A stretch of 64,000 bases of DNA from Pseudomonadota bacterium (GCA_018814305.1 JAHJAA010000073.1:1-64000), one strand, 5' to 3'; positions 37,631 to 47,651 are shown, numbered from the stretch's first letter. Notes: generated by a model not told the origin, from the sequence alone. Numbers and translations: made by a program.

Positions 37631-38149
37631 TCAGGATTCGTTCTCCTTGTCCTCCATGAGGATTTTTTTGAGTTTCTTCTTGTAGAGGGTCCGCTTCAGT
37701 GAACTTAGATGGTCGATGAACAGAACGCCATGGAGGTGATCGATCTCATGCTGGAGCACTCGGGCATGATAGCCTTCGGCCTCAAAGTTTAGAGGCTTGC
37801 CGTCCAGGGTGGCAGCCTCAACTCTGACCCACTCAAAACGCTCCACATTGGCCGAGAACTCACGGACGCTGAGGCAACCCTCTTCATCGATCGCCTTGCC
37901 CTGGCCCTCGACGATATTCGGGTTGATCAAGGCGGTGCATTGACCCTTTTCCCCTTCAGGCGCAAGATCATAGACGATAATCTGTTGGGATACCCCGATC
38001 TGGGGGGCGGCCAGGCCGACGCCCGGGGCCTTGTACATGGTTTCGGCCATATCGGTGGCCAGAACTTTCAGGGCCTCGTCAAAAACAGTCACCGGCTTCG
38101 CCTCTTTTCTGAGGATGGGATCCGGAAAGGTGATAATTTTTCTTATCAT
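37631..38149 (-). CDS. def: Peptide deformylase
   Basis: Def removes the N-formyl group from nascent peptides. From ATG 38149 the product is 172 aa, family size, starting MIRKIITFPDPILRKEA. The three signature motifs are present: GVGLAAPQ, EEGCLSV (metal Cys) and QHEIDHLHG (two metal His and catalytic Glu). An in-frame opening to 38221 adds 24 atypical residues. It is followed two bases later by fmt and lies after priA. Confidence 0.96.
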   Translation of the reverse strand: MIRKIITFPDPILRKEAKPVTVFDEALKVLATDMAETMYKAPGVGLAAPQIGVSQQIIVYDLAPEGEKGQCTALINPNIVEGQGKAIDEEGCLSVREFSANVERFEWVRVEAATLDGKPLNFEAEGYHARVLQHEIDHLHGVLFIDHLSSLKRTLYKKKLKKILMEDKENES

Positions 38150-38380
38150 GATCTCGTGATGAAGTTTGTCGCCAATTTTCGGCGGTTGCAACATGGGGTC
38201 GACCGTGCCGACCATTATCAATTATGTCGTAATAGAATAATCATTCCTGTCTGTAAAGGCCGGGATTATCGAACCGAACCGGGATTATTTCCCGATAGTA
38301 TACGAATCCGGCAGGGTAATCAGGATCCAAAAGTTGCCCCGTAATGAAGAGAAACAGGGAGGCGATTCCAAGCACCACAT

Positions 38381-40834
38381 TTATAGCATGTTTTCGGGAT
38401 CCACGTCCACCGTCATTTTGAGGTCGCCGCCGCTGCCTGCAGGGCATTGGACCAGGAGTTCCCGACAAAAGGCCTGCAGGGTCGCGGTGTCCTTTCCTTT
38501 AAGCAGAAGTTGCCAGCGGAAGCGGTCCCGAAGGCGGGCCAGGGGGGCTGGGGCCGGGCCGAGGATTTCAATCCGATAGCGATTAAGGGCCAGTTCGGCT
38601 CCAGTCTTGGCGGTTTTTTCCGCCAGGGTGCGAACCAGTTGATTGTCGCTGCCTTCAAAGCGGAGGTTGATCAATCGACCAAAGGGCGGGTAGCCCAAGG
38701 CTCGGCGTTGACTGATTTCCTGCTCGTACAGGGCTTGATAATCATGGTCCCGGGCGGAGCGGATGGCATAATGATCCGGGACCAGGGCCTGGACCAGAAC
38801 CCGGCCGGGTTTTTCTCCCCGGCCGGCTCGGCCGGTGACCTGGGAAAGGAGTTGGTAGGTCCGTTCCCCTGAACGGAAATCCGGAAGGCCGAGACCAGCA
38901 TCGGCCCAGATCACCCCCACCAGGGTGACGTGGGGGAAGTGATGGCCCTTGGTAATCATCTGGGTGCCTACCAGTATATCGATTTCCCGGTTATGGACCG
39001 CCTTGAGGGTGGCGAGAAAATCAGTCCGTTTCAGGGTGGTGTCCCGATCCAGCCGTGCAATCCGCGCCTCAGGGAAGAGTCGGATCAGTTCCGCTTCCAC
39101 CCGCTCGGTACCGAAGCCGATGGCGACAAGTTTCGTTGAGCGGCAGTTGGGGCAGATGGTGGAGCTGGGCGCGGTATGGCCGCAGTAATGGCAGGCCAGT
39201 TCCCCTCGACCTTGGTGAAGGGTCATGGAGATCTGGCAATGGGGGCACGAGAGCGGCTGCCCGCAACTCTGACAGATCAGCAGGCTGGCGAAACCGCGGC
39301 GGTTGAGAAAAACCAGGCTCTGATTGCCTTCGGCAAGATTTTCTTTGATTGCCCGGACCAGCTCTCTGGAGAACAGCGGGGGGCGGCCGGAGACCGTGGG
39401 GATTTTTTTGAGATCGATCAGGGTCACCGGCGGCATCTCTCGGTTTTCGATTCGTCGGGGCATGGTGAGCAGGGTGTACTTGCCGTTTGCGGCGTGGTGA
39501 AAGCTGGTGACCGAAGGGGTAGCTGACCCCAGGATGATCGGGCATTTTTCCAGGCTTGCTCGGAGTACGGCCAGGTCCCGGCCCTGATAGCGCAGTCCGT
39601 CTTCCTGTTTGTAAGCCCCGTCATGTTCCTCGTCGACAATGATCAGCCCTGGGTCGGTCAGGGGGGCAAAGATGGCTGAGCGGGCGCCGATGATGATCGG
39701 AGCCTGGCCCGAGACGATGCGCTGCCATTGGTCATACCGCTCGCCGGTGGTCAATCCGCTGTGGATCAGGGCTACCCGGTCACCGAACCGGGAGAAAAAA
39801 TGGCCTTCAAGTTGGGTGGCCAGGGCGATCTCCGGGACCATGACCAGAACCGAACGGCCCTTGGTCAGGGTAATGTCCGCAGCCTTGAGGTAGATCTCGG
39901 TCTTGCCGCAACCGGTGACTCCGTGCAATAAAAAGGGCGCAAATTTGCGGAGGCCAAGGGTTGGTTTGAGGGTGGCCATGACCGCTTCCTGGTCCGGGGT
40001 CAGCTGATCAGGTTCCGCGAAGTAGAGCGGTGGCTCACCAAAGGGATCCCGGTACACCGGTTGTTCTTCCAGGGTGACGATACCCCGTTCGGCCAGGGTC
40101 TTGAGGGCGGCGCGGGCGCCACTGTAGAGGCTGGCCAGATTGGCCCGGGAGACCGGGCCAGCCGTGATGGCCGCCAATTCCGCCAGGGAATCAAGGGTTC
40201 TCTGTTCGCTTTTTTTGAGCCCCTCAACGGGGTGAGGTTGGGTGAGGAGGCGCACACAGATTTCACTCTTTGAGCCGGTGGTGGCGCCGGTAAGGACTTC
40301 AACGATGGTCAGTAATCCCTCCTCGGCCATGGCTTCCAGAAGTTTCCGGTCGCGGGCCTTGGCCCTGATCTTGCGGGTGGCTGCCGGACTTAATTCATTT
40401 CGTTCATACAGGGTCGTCAACCAGTCCGGGCCTTCGGTGACCGGATATCTCGCCATGGTAGTCTGCTTTTTTTCAGGATCGAGGGTGGTTTTCCAGCCAC
40501 TGCTGCTGGTAAGTCCGGCGGGCAGGGCACCGCGAATCACCTCACCCAGAGGGTAATGGTAATATTCGGTAATCCAGCGAAAAAAGGGGACCATAGTGGC
40601 TGGGAAAAGGGGCTGGGAGTCAAGAATGCTGGAGATGGGACGGATTTTTGTTTTGGGGTCAAGGGGAGGGGACGGTCCCAGAACATAGCCGGTGACTAGA
40701 CGGCGCCCCAGAGGGACCAGGACCCGGCAACCGACCATCGGCACTTCTCCCCCCGATGGCCCGGCGTAGGTGAGGGTCTGGGACAGCGGTGAGGCGATTG
40801 CAACTTCGAACAATGGTTGATGGTTTCGATTCAT
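38381..40834 (-). CDS. priA: Primosomal protein N' (replication restart helicase)
   Basis: PriA recognises stalled forks and reloads the replisome. The protein is about 817 aa. It has an N-terminal DNA-binding domain (FEVAIASPLSQTLTY), a superfamily 2 helicase core with Walker A GVTGCGKTEIY and the DEXX-type box VDEEHDGAYKQ, an inserted zinc-binding region with eight cysteines in CQSC, CPHC, CHYC and CPNC pairs, and motif VI RAGRGEKPG. ATG 40834 and GTG 40840 are equally plausible starts. It heads the leftward priA-def-fmt-larC-pgpA run and is divergent from tilS. Confidence 0.96.
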   Translation of the reverse strand: MNRNHQPLFEVAIASPLSQTLTYAGPSGGEVPMVGCRVLVPLGRRLVTGYVLGPSPPLDPKTKIRPISSILDSQPLFPATMVPFFRWITEYYHYPLGEVIRGALPAGLTSSSGWKTTLDPEKKQTTMARYPVTEGPDWLTTLYERNELSPAATRKIRAKARDRKLLEAMAEEGLLTIVEVLTGATTGSKSEICVRLLTQPHPVEGLKKSEQRTLDSLAELAAITAGPVSRANLASLYSGARAALKTLAERGIVTLEEQPVYRDPFGEPPLYFAEPDQLTPDQEAVMATLKPTLGLRKFAPFLLHGVTGCGKTEIYLKAADITLTKGRSVLVMVPEIALATQLEGHFFSRFGDRVALIHSGLTTGERYDQWQRIVSGQAPIIIGARSAIFAPLTDPGLIIVDEEHDGAYKQEDGLRYQGRDLAVLRASLEKCPIILGSATPSVTSFHHAANGKYTLLTMPRRIENREMPPVTLIDLKKIPTVSGRPPLFSRELVRAIKENLAEGNQSLVFLNRRGFASLLICQSCGQPLSCPHCQISMTLHQGRGELACHYCGHTAPSSTICPNCRSTKLVAIGFGTERVEAELIRLFPEARIARLDRDTTLKRTDFLATLKAVHNREIDILVGTQMITKGHHFPHVTLVGVIWADAGLGLPDFRSGERTYQLLSQVTGRAGRGEKPGRVLVQALVPDHYAIRSARDHDYQALYEQEISQRRALGYPPFGRLINLRFEGSDNQLVRTLAEKTAKTGAELALNRYRIEILGPAPAPLARLRDRFRWQLLLKGKDTATLQAFCRELLVQCPAGSGGDLKMTVDVDPENML

Positions 40835-41089
40835 GGACACGGCATGGCAACGGCCCGGTTCTCTTGGGGAGGGATCTGGGTGTGAATCCGTTGATGGTTG
40901 TATTTTTGTCGGGACCGTCCGGACCCGGCCGTGGCGTTTTTCTTGTCGTTTTCGGGCCGGGTGTGGTTAATTGCAGGGACGATCGTTGGTCTCCTTGGCA
41001 ATGGGGACCCAGAATCTTTGCATTATGATGAATGACGGGGGGAATGTCATGGACTTTCTCCAAAAAGTTATCCCGGATGATTTTCACGT

Positions 41090-42553
41090 ATGACCCAGCA
41101 TATTCTTGAAAAGGATACCGAAGAGTACATTCGTCGCCATGGTCTGGTTAAGGCTGGGGATGTTTTGGTGGTCGGGGTGTCGGGTGGGGCTGATTCCATG
41201 GCCTTGCTCCAGGTCCTGGCTCGTTTGGCTCCGGATCTTAACCTCGGGTTGGTGGTGGCCACGGTGGATCATGGTTTGCGCCCCGCTGAAACCGTCCGGG
41301 AAATTGCCTTGGTTGAACAGACGGCCCGGGAGTTGGGGCTTGATTTTTTTGTCAAAGCCCTACCGGTCCGGACGTATGCCGAAAAACATGGGCTCTCCCT
41401 GGAAGAGGCCGCCCGGGATTTGCGGTACGATTTTCTGGCGGAGACTGCCCGGCAAGTAGGGGCGCGCTGTATCGGGGTAGCCCATACCGCCGATGATCAG
41501 GCCGAGGGAGTGTTACTCCGGCTGATCCGCGGCACCGGCCGGGCCGGACTCGGCGGGATGAAGCCTTTAAGCGATCTCCAGGTCATTCGGCCCTTTCTTG
41601 AGATCCCCAAACAGCGACTCCTTGAGTATCTGGCCCAGCGGGGCATCCCCTATCTTGAGGACAGCTCCAATTCTGACCCGGTGTACCTCCGAAACCGGGT
41701 CCGGCATATCCTGCTCCCCCTGCTGGTTGAAAAGTTCAATCCCGCCATTCGGGCGACTCTTAATCGGACGGCAACGATTTTCCGTGACGAGGATACCGTG
41801 CTCGATACCCTGGCGGAACAGGGCTTTCTGCAAGTGGTTGACTGGCAAGAGGCGGATCCCCCCCAAGCCGGAATCAAGATAGGGGAGTTGTTGTTGTTGC
41901 CCCTGGCCCTGCAACGACGGGTGGTCGAGAAAGTGTTGCTCAGGATGGGCTCCGCTCCCTCGTTTGCCCGGGTGGAGGAGCTTATTGCCCTGGCCGGTTC
42001 TGGGCGTAACAGCGGGGATCTGCATCTTCATCATGGTCTCCGGGTGGGGAGGCGTGAGGGGTTGATCTATTTTTATTTTCCCCAGGGCCGGGTGGTTGGT
42101 AAGGGTCGGTTGCCTGAAGCTCGACCGGGTGAGGACTGTGAAGTTGTTCTCCCCGGGGTTGGCGTGTACCTGTTGCCCCAGAGCGGGCGGCAGGTGCGGG
42201 TCTCCTTCAGTGACCAGCTGCCATCGCCAAAGGAACTCCGGGAGGGTTTGACTGAATTTCTGGATGCTGAGCTGATCACCTTTCCCCTTGAGGTTCGATC
42301 CCCTCGACCCGGTGATCAATTCTATCCTTTAGGCGGGAAGGGGCACAAAAAGGTGGCGGCTTTTCTGGCGGATCTGAAAATTCCGGTTCGGGAACGAGGG
42401 AGAGAAATGATCCTTACTTCCAACGGCAGGATCCTGGCGATCCTGGGTCGCCGGATCGATCACAACTTTCGGCTGACCTCGGCGACCCGGCGGGTTATGG
42501 CCGTATTAATGGATGATCCAGTGGAATCAAATACCTCTGGGGAGTCAGGGTAA
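41090..42553 (+). CDS. tilS: tRNA(Ile)-lysidine synthase
   Basis: TilS attaches lysine to C34 of the CAU-anticodon tRNA-Ile so that it reads AUA. The 487-aa product has the PP-loop VGVSGGADSMALL near residue 30, the second motif VDHGLRP, and RGTGRAGLGGMKPL. The C-terminal region (about 370-470) matches the TilS substrate-binding domain with SPRPGDQFYPLGGKGHKKV. Length fits the long TilS form. It is divergent from priA. Confidence 0.95.
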   Translation: MTQHILEKDTEEYIRRHGLVKAGDVLVVGVSGGADSMALLQVLARLAPDLNLGLVVATVDHGLRPAETVREIALVEQTARELGLDFFVKALPVRTYAEKHGLSLEEAARDLRYDFLAETARQVGARCIGVAHTADDQAEGVLLRLIRGTGRAGLGGMKPLSDLQVIRPFLEIPKQRLLEYLAQRGIPYLEDSSNSDPVYLRNRVRHILLPLLVEKFNPAIRATLNRTATIFRDEDTVLDTLAEQGFLQVVDWQEADPPQAGIKIGELLLLPLALQRRVVEKVLLRMGSAPSFARVEELIALAGSGRNSGDLHLHHGLRVGRREGLIYFYFPQGRVVGKGRLPEARPGEDCEVVLPGVGVYLLPQSGRQVRVSFSDQLPSPKELREGLTEFLDAELITFPLEVRSPRPGDQFYPLGGKGHKKVAAFLADLKIPVRERGREMILTSNGRILAILGRRIDHNFRLTSATRRVMAVLMDDPVESNTSGESG

Positions 42554-42741
42554 GGCTTCCGGAATGATTCTCTGAGGGTGAGGAATTTGAGAAAAATCGT
42601 TTTGACGAGGTTCTCCACGACGGGGGGGTGCTGCCTGGCCGGTTATGGTTGTTTTTTGGCTGGTATTTTCAAGGAAATCAGGTACATTTCTCATTGGTTG
42701 ATTTTAGGTGCCTTTTCAGTAATTATTCCTTTGTGATATTA

Positions 42742-43194
42742 ATGGGAAGAGGTCTTCTGAATAAAAGTCTGATCGTGGCGGGGGTGTTGTCCTTGCTGAT
42801 TGGCCCCGGTGTTGTTCCTGCCATGGCTGTTCAGGCCCATGGTGGTTCCGAGGGACTCGTTGCCCACCAGATTGGACATCTGCTCTTCATTATTGGCATG
42901 GGATACCTGTTACTCCGTTCATTATATTTACGCCTGAACACCCAGGGCTGGCCGTATTTTAAAGGGTTTCTGGCCTTTATCCTGTCATGGAACCTGCTGA
43001 CCTTTACTGGCCATTGGTTGAACGAATCGGTTGATCCCGGTAAATATCTCAAGGTTGATGGGCAGCTCGCCGGATTTACCGTCAACGGTTTTACTGACCT
43101 TATCTTTTATTTCAGCCGACTAGATCACCTGCTGCTGGTCCCTGCCTTTGTTTTACTGCTCATGGCCCTGAAGCGGTGGAGGAGCGTGCCATGA
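42742..43194 (+). CDS. Small His-containing membrane protein paired with a kinase
   Basis: From ATG 42742 the product is 150 aa, with a signal peptide-like start ending PAMAVQA; an in-frame opening to 42628 is unlikely. After AHGGSEGLVAHQIGH there are about three to four membrane segments. Histidines fall at their ends or inside (GHLLF, TGHWLNE, RLDHLLL), a pattern that could ligate haem or metal. It overlaps the next gene, a hybrid kinase, by four bases (ATGA), so it is probably a sensory partner of that kinase. The family has no name I can give; the role is inferred from context. Confidence 0.82.
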   Translation: MGRGLLNKSLIVAGVLSLLIGPGVVPAMAVQAHGGSEGLVAHQIGHLLFIIGMGYLLLRSLYLRLNTQGWPYFKGFLAFILSWNLLTFTGHWLNESVDPGKYLKVDGQLAGFTVNGFTDLIFYFSRLDHLLLVPAFVLLLMALKRWRSVP

Positions 43195-45545
43195 CTCTGC
43201 CCTGGTGGCCGGTGATACTCACCGATATGGCAGGTTCACTGGTCACTCTTGGCCTTGCCGTCTGGAGTGCTGTCCTTGCCTGGCGGTGGGCCCATCGTAA
43301 GTCCGATGACGTTTTCCGTAACTATATCTCCTTACTGACCCTGGCCATCGTCTGTTTCGCCATCTCCCGTTCCTTTGGTCATCTGGTCAAGCAACTCTTG
43401 TTGATGAATGAATTGCCCGGGGTCTGGAAGGCCATCTCGCCATTTAGCGGGGCGGTTAACTCCATGACCTTTGTGGTGATCTTTGCCTTCGGCATTTATT
43501 TTCATCGATTCCAGCGGGTCCACGACGAGATCGAGAATTATCGCCAGAATCTGGAGCTGCTGGTGGAAGCTCGGACGACCGAACTTGCTGAGGCAAATAC
43601 TTCTCTTGAGCATGAGATCGCCGAACGGCGCCAGGTTGAGGAGGATATCCGCCAGTCCCAAACGGTTCTTGAGTCCGTTCTTAACAGTTCAAATCCTCTT
43701 TGTATCACCTCCCTTGACTTTGAGGTGCTCCAGGGCAACAAGGCCTATTTTGAGATCTGGCCGGGCCAGGAGGATGAACAGGGCAATCGGGTTAAATGTT
43801 ATGAAGTCCGACCCGGAGATTATTGTCATACTGAGCAATGTCCCCTCGTCTTGATTCAAAAAGGGCAGCAGTTTGTTTCTCAGGAAAACACCAAGATGAC
43901 AGCTGTCGGAGAGCTCAGGGATTTCATCGTCACCGCTCGTCCTTACCGGAATGCCGACGGTGAGCTCATCGGCATTGTCGAGGGCTTTCAGGATATCAGC
44001 ATCCGTAAACAGGCGGAAGAGGACTTGGCCGCCGAGCGGGAACGGCTGGCCGTTACCCTGCGCAGTATTGGTGACGGCGTGATCACCACCGATATTAATG
44101 GCATGGTGGTCATGATCAACCAGGTGGCCGAGGAACTGACTGGTTGGCGGCAACGGGAAGCGGCTGGCCGTTCCTTGACTGAAGTGTTTAATATTATTAA
44201 CGAACGGACCCGTCAACCCTGCCGGAATCCGGTTGAGCTGGTGCTGGAGTCGGGAAAAATTATCGGTCTGGCCAATCATACCGCCTTGATCGCCCGGGAG
44301 GGTACCGAACGGAGCATTGCCGACAGCGGGGCCCCAATCCGCGATAAAGATAATCGGATTATCGGGGTGGTGCTGGTCTTCCGGGACGTGACCCAGCAGT
44401 TATTGATGGAGAATGAACTCCAGAAGGCCAAGAAACTGGAGTCCGTGGGGGTCCTGGCCGGTGGGATTGCCCATGATTTCAATAATATTCTGATGGCCAT
44501 CCTGGGGAACATCAATCTGGCCAGCCTGCTGTTGCCCCCCGGCGAAAATCTGCATACCCTGATGATGGAGGCGGAAAAGGCCTGTCTTCGGGCCAAGGGG
44601 CTGACCCATCAGCTTTTGACCTTTTCCAAGGGCGGGGAACCGGTCAAGGAGGCCGCAGCTATTCCGGAGATCATCCGAGATTCAGCAGAGTTTGTTCTTC
44701 ATGGCGAAAACATCGTCTGTAACTATGAGATTCCCGATGATCTCTGGCTGGTGGACATTGACCGGGGTCAGATGAGTCAGGTTATCCAGAATCTGATTAT
44801 CAATGCAAAACATGCCATGCCCCAGGGCGGGACCATCCAGGTCTCCTGTGAAAATGTATTTCCCGGGGAGGGTGAACCCGTTCCCCTCCCCACAGACCAG
44901 CGCTTTGTGAAGGTGGTGATCAGTGATAACGGGATGGGGATTCCCCAGAACCTGATTGATAATATTTTTGATCCCTATTTTTCAACGAAGGCAGAAGGCA
45001 CGGGCCTAGGGCTTGCTATTACCCATTCGATTATCAAAAAACATTATGGTTTTATTACTGTGACCTCTCTCCCGGGGAAGGGGACCACCTTCACCTTTTA
45101 TCTGCCGGTGTCGGTCGAACAGGAAGTCATCATTGCGGTTGAAAGTGTTGTCCGCGATCCTGTGGAGGGAATACGAAGGATTTTGGTGATGGACGACGAT
45201 GCCATGGTTCGGATGGTTGCAGCTAAGATGCTGGAGACTTTGGGCTTTGAGGTCCTGCTCGCGGCAAACGGGGATACGGCTGTCCGAATTTTCCGTCAGG
45301 CCTGTGAAGACAAGGAAATAATCGACCTTCTGATAATGGACCTGACTATTCCCGGTGGCATGGGGGGGAAAGACGCCGTCAAAGAGATCCTGCAGCTTGA
45401 TCCGACCGCCAGGGTTGTGGTGGCCAGCGGTTATTCCAATGATCCGGTGATGGCTGATTATAAGGCCTACGGCTTTATGGCCGCCATCAGCAAACCCTTC
45501 CGACTTAAAGATCTTGAGGACGTCATTAACCAGACTTTCGGTTGA
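43191..45545 (+). CDS. PAS-domain hybrid histidine kinase with three-helix membrane sensor
   Basis: The 784-aa product starts at ATG 43191 behind GGAGGA. It has three membrane segments (about 5-30, 43-70, 85-105), a coiled coil (110-160), a PAS domain with a Cys/His cluster (CYEVRPGDYCHTEQCP, about 203-218) that may bind metal or sense redox, a second PAS domain (about 285-400), a kinase core with His in AHDFNNILMAILG (near 428), an ATPase domain (DNGMGI, GTGLGLA) and a C-terminal receiver with Asp in LLIMDLTIPGG. The family resembles NtrB-type kinases. It overlaps the small membrane protein upstream and has no output regulator beside it. Confidence 0.93.
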   Translation: MTLPWWPVILTDMAGSLVTLGLAVWSAVLAWRWAHRKSDDVFRNYISLLTLAIVCFAISRSFGHLVKQLLLMNELPGVWKAISPFSGAVNSMTFVVIFAFGIYFHRFQRVHDEIENYRQNLELLVEARTTELAEANTSLEHEIAERRQVEEDIRQSQTVLESVLNSSNPLCITSLDFEVLQGNKAYFEIWPGQEDEQGNRVKCYEVRPGDYCHTEQCPLVLIQKGQQFVSQENTKMTAVGELRDFIVTARPYRNADGELIGIVEGFQDISIRKQAEEDLAAERERLAVTLRSIGDGVITTDINGMVVMINQVAEELTGWRQREAAGRSLTEVFNIINERTRQPCRNPVELVLESGKIIGLANHTALIAREGTERSIADSGAPIRDKDNRIIGVVLVFRDVTQQLLMENELQKAKKLESVGVLAGGIAHDFNNILMAILGNINLASLLLPPGENLHTLMMEAEKACLRAKGLTHQLLTFSKGGEPVKEAAAIPEIIRDSAEFVLHGENIVCNYEIPDDLWLVDIDRGQMSQVIQNLIINAKHAMPQGGTIQVSCENVFPGEGEPVPLPTDQRFVKVVISDNGMGIPQNLIDNIFDPYFSTKAEGTGLGLAITHSIIKKHYGFITVTSLPGKGTTFTFYLPVSVEQEVIIAVESVVRDPVEGIRRILVMDDDAMVRMVAAKMLETLGFEVLLAANGDTAVRIFRQACEDKEIIDLLIMDLTIPGGMGGKDAVKEILQLDPTARVVVASGYSNDPVMADYKAYGFMAAISKPFRLKDLEDVINQTFG

Positions 45546-45596
45546 AAGCGAGGGATGTTCTCTGCTTTTTCAAGTTAGAGAGACTTCCTGGTTGTT

Positions 45597-45998
45597 CTAA
45601 GTTTCCCAGTGATTTACCTCAGAAATTTGTCTGTTCAACGTCCAAAAATCATAGAGATACCCAAAACCTAATAATCCCCCAGTTACCAGATAGATCAGTC
45701 CGGTGATCCACTTCCCCATATACATCCGGTGGATTCCCAACAGGCCGAGAAAGGTCAGTAAGATCCAGGCGGCGGTGTAATCGACGACCCCGGCCCTGAA
45801 GCGGCGCCCTGCTTCCCGTTCCATCCCGGGGATCAGGAACAGGTCGATCAGCCAGCCGATGCCGAGTAATCCCAGGGTAAAGAAGTAGATTGTGCCGGAG
45901 ATCGGTTTTCCGTAGTAGAAACGATGTGAACCGGTAAAACCAAAGATCCAGAGGATGTAGCCGATGCTGATCAGGTGGGTGTTTCCGGGAGAGTCCAT
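45597..45998 (-). CDS. Tandem TM2-domain membrane protein
   Basis: The 133-aa product is a tandem repeat of the TM2 domain: residues 19-56 and 86-125 each carry GXHRXYXGK followed by a hydrophobic pair with GLLGXGXLXD. TM2 proteins are small inner-membrane proteins of mostly unknown function. It ends just after the converging hybrid kinase and is two bases from the upstream lipoprotein gene, so the two are likely cotranscribed. Confidence 0.9.
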   Translation of the reverse strand: MDSPGNTHLISIGYILWIFGFTGSHRFYYGKPISGTIYFFTLGLLGIGWLIDLFLIPGMEREAGRRFRAGVVDYTAAWILLTFLGLLGIHRMYMGKWITGLIYLVTGGLLGFGYLYDFWTLNRQISEVNHWET

Positions 45999-46000
45999 GT

Positions 46001-46327
46001 TTATTGCTTGCCGGTGGTGGCGCTGTATGAGTAGGAAGAGACCACATCCTGATCGTTAAAACGGATGATCAGGTCCCTGGTTCGGGCTGAGTGGAAGAGG
46101 CTGTAGCGGTAAAAGCCGTAGGTCCAGGTTTTCTTTCCGTCTTCCAGTCCGGTTCGCCAGGGTTGACCGAAAAGGTTCTCAATCTCGGCGGTGGAGGTGC
46201 GATTCAAAACAATGTTCCCTGCTTCATTCGTTGGAAATGGCCGGCCAACCGTGGCACAGCCTGCCATGGCTAGGGTTGAAAGGAGGGTCAGGGGGAGGAG
46301 CAACGATTTCAGGGACGATTTTATCAT
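46001..46327 (-). CDS. SmpA/OmlA-like (BamE-type) lipoprotein
   Basis: This 108-aa lipoprotein has the signal SLAMAGC-type lipobox (TLAMAGC, Cys near 24) and a small domain with STAEIENLFGQPWRTGLEDG and WTYGFYRYS, the layout of the SmpA/OmlA fold seen in BamE. BamE itself helps the BAM complex insert outer-membrane proteins, but this protein could be another member of the fold. ATG start; the AGGAGAG site lies upstream. It is the first gene of a pair with the TM2 protein. Confidence 0.78.
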   Translation of the reverse strand: MIKSSLKSLLLPLTLLSTLAMAGCATVGRPFPTNEAGNIVLNRTSTAEIENLFGQPWRTGLEDGKKTWTYGFYRYSLFHSARTRDLIIRFNDQDVVSSYSYSATTGKQ

Positions 46328-46540
46328 GGGAGCTCTCCTGGGCGAGATGGGATGAAGAAAGAGGACTTTTCGATCAGGTTACTGATCGGGAGACAAAGAA
46401 GCAAGCGCCACCAGTGAATTTTTTTTGGGGCTGATCGTCAGGTCGATTCAGGGTTCTCCTGAGGATCTGATTCCCCGGTTTCGTCGTCTTGATAAAAATG
46501 CGGTGTTGGCTTTTTGGAATCAGGCGGGTACAAAGGAGCT

Positions 46541-46939
46541 ATGAAGATTGATATTACTCAAAATCCACCAGCCGATCTGTTTCGGAAGCGCCGGCCCTAT
46601 ATCCGGGTGGCGACTGTCCTGCTGGTCTTGGTGCTTTGTGGTGTTTCGCTTGGGCTGTACGGGATATTTACCGACAAGCCATATGGTGTTCTTCTTGAGG
46701 ATGTGGCGCTCGGTCTCTTTGTGGTGCCCAGTATTATCTTTGTCTATTTTGGCGGGAAACTCCAGGCCTATAAGAAACTCTCGGTTGAACAGACCAAGGA
46801 GTTGGATGGGTTTCGCCAGGATGATCCGGTGATTGATGCTTATTGTGCCAAAGTAGTCGCAAGCGGGCGCAAACCGGTGATGGCCGAATACGAGGCCTGT
46901 AAAGATCGGGTTGAAGACCGGGAATTTAAGGAACAGTAA
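46541..46939 (+). CDS. Small two-helix membrane protein, uncharacterised
   Basis: From ATG 46541, with AAGGAG close upstream, the product is 132 aa. It has two membrane segments (about 24-46 and 59-77) and a hydrophilic C-terminal tail with two cysteines (DAYCAKVVASGRKPV and YEACKDR). I do not recognise it. The Fe-S carrier gene follows after 21 nt, so they may be cotranscribed; whether the cysteines relate to Fe-S metabolism is unknown. Confidence 0.8.
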   Translation: MKIDITQNPPADLFRKRRPYIRVATVLLVLVLCGVSLGLYGIFTDKPYGVLLEDVALGLFVVPSIIFVYFGGKLQAYKKLSVEQTKELDGFRQDDPVIDAYCAKVVASGRKPVMAEYEACKDRVEDREFKEQ

Positions 46940-46960
46940 AGATCCTGGGAGGGATTGATC

Positions 46961-47320
46961 ATGAATATTACTATATTGGAAAATGCGTTGAAGATGCTGG
47001 GCAGTAAACTGGAATCAGATCAGTTTTTAAGAATTGGGGTGACCGAGGGCGGGTGCGCCGGATTGACCTATAGTGCTGAAATCAGCCGGGAAATGAAGCC
47101 CGGAGAGCAGGTGGTCCATACGGTAGGCGCCATCCGGATCGTTGCCACCGAAGAGGCCGCCGGCTATCTGGAGGGTCTGGTGATTGATTATGCCGATGAT
47201 CTGATCAACGGCGGGTTGCAGTTTACCAATGCCAACACCAAGAAGACCTGTGGCTGCGGCAAGAGTTTCAGCCTGTCTGGCTTTCCGGTAATTTCAGGGG
47301 GGAGTTGCACCACAAAATAA
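46961..47320 (+). CDS. A-type iron-sulfur cluster carrier (IscA/ErpA/HesB family)
   Basis: A-type carriers hold and pass Fe-S clusters to apoproteins. From ATG 46961, with GGAGGG upstream, the product is 119 aa. The three conserved cysteines are present: one in EGGCAGLTY and the CGCG pair near residue 90, with a slightly long C terminus ending GGSCTTK that adds a fourth cysteine. Without a surrounding isc or suf operon I cannot say whether it is IscA, ErpA or another paralogue. Confidence 0.9.
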   Translation: MNITILENALKMLGSKLESDQFLRIGVTEGGCAGLTYSAEISREMKPGEQVVHTVGAIRIVATEEAAGYLEGLVIDYADDLINGGLQFTNANTKKTCGCGKSFSLSGFPVISGGSCTTK

Positions 47321-47651
47321 TGCTCATTCGCTAATAATCCCTGCGTCAAATTGCCACAGGGGGTGAGTGAGCATTGTGTGGTATTATACATCATAACCTG
47401 TTCGTCGGTGGTTACACCTTCCCCTTATCGGCGCAACAGGCTTTCCTCCCCTGGAAGGGCCTGGGTCATAGCAATGATTCAGGCCTTTGCTGTTATGGGG
47501 GATAAATCACGATTTGTCATGATTCTTTTGAGGGGCAGTGTCGCCGTTGTCGTCCGAGGGCGTTCGATTATTTATTGCATAATCCGACCCGGAATGGTAT
47601 TTGTCTCAACCTGATCATGCTGGGTTTGGTGATCTTAAAAAGTCTATCAAC
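47321..47651. other. Intergenic region before tRNA-Arg with a hairpin
   Basis: AATGCTCATTC pairs with GAGTGAGCATT (one G-U) near 47323-47333 and 47365-47375, enclosing a CCCTG/CAGGG arm, which may end the Fe-S gene transcript. A promoter for the tRNA should lie in 47550-47640, where TTGTCG and AT-rich TATTGCATAAT occur, but spacing is imperfect. No gene is supported. Confidence 0.4.
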
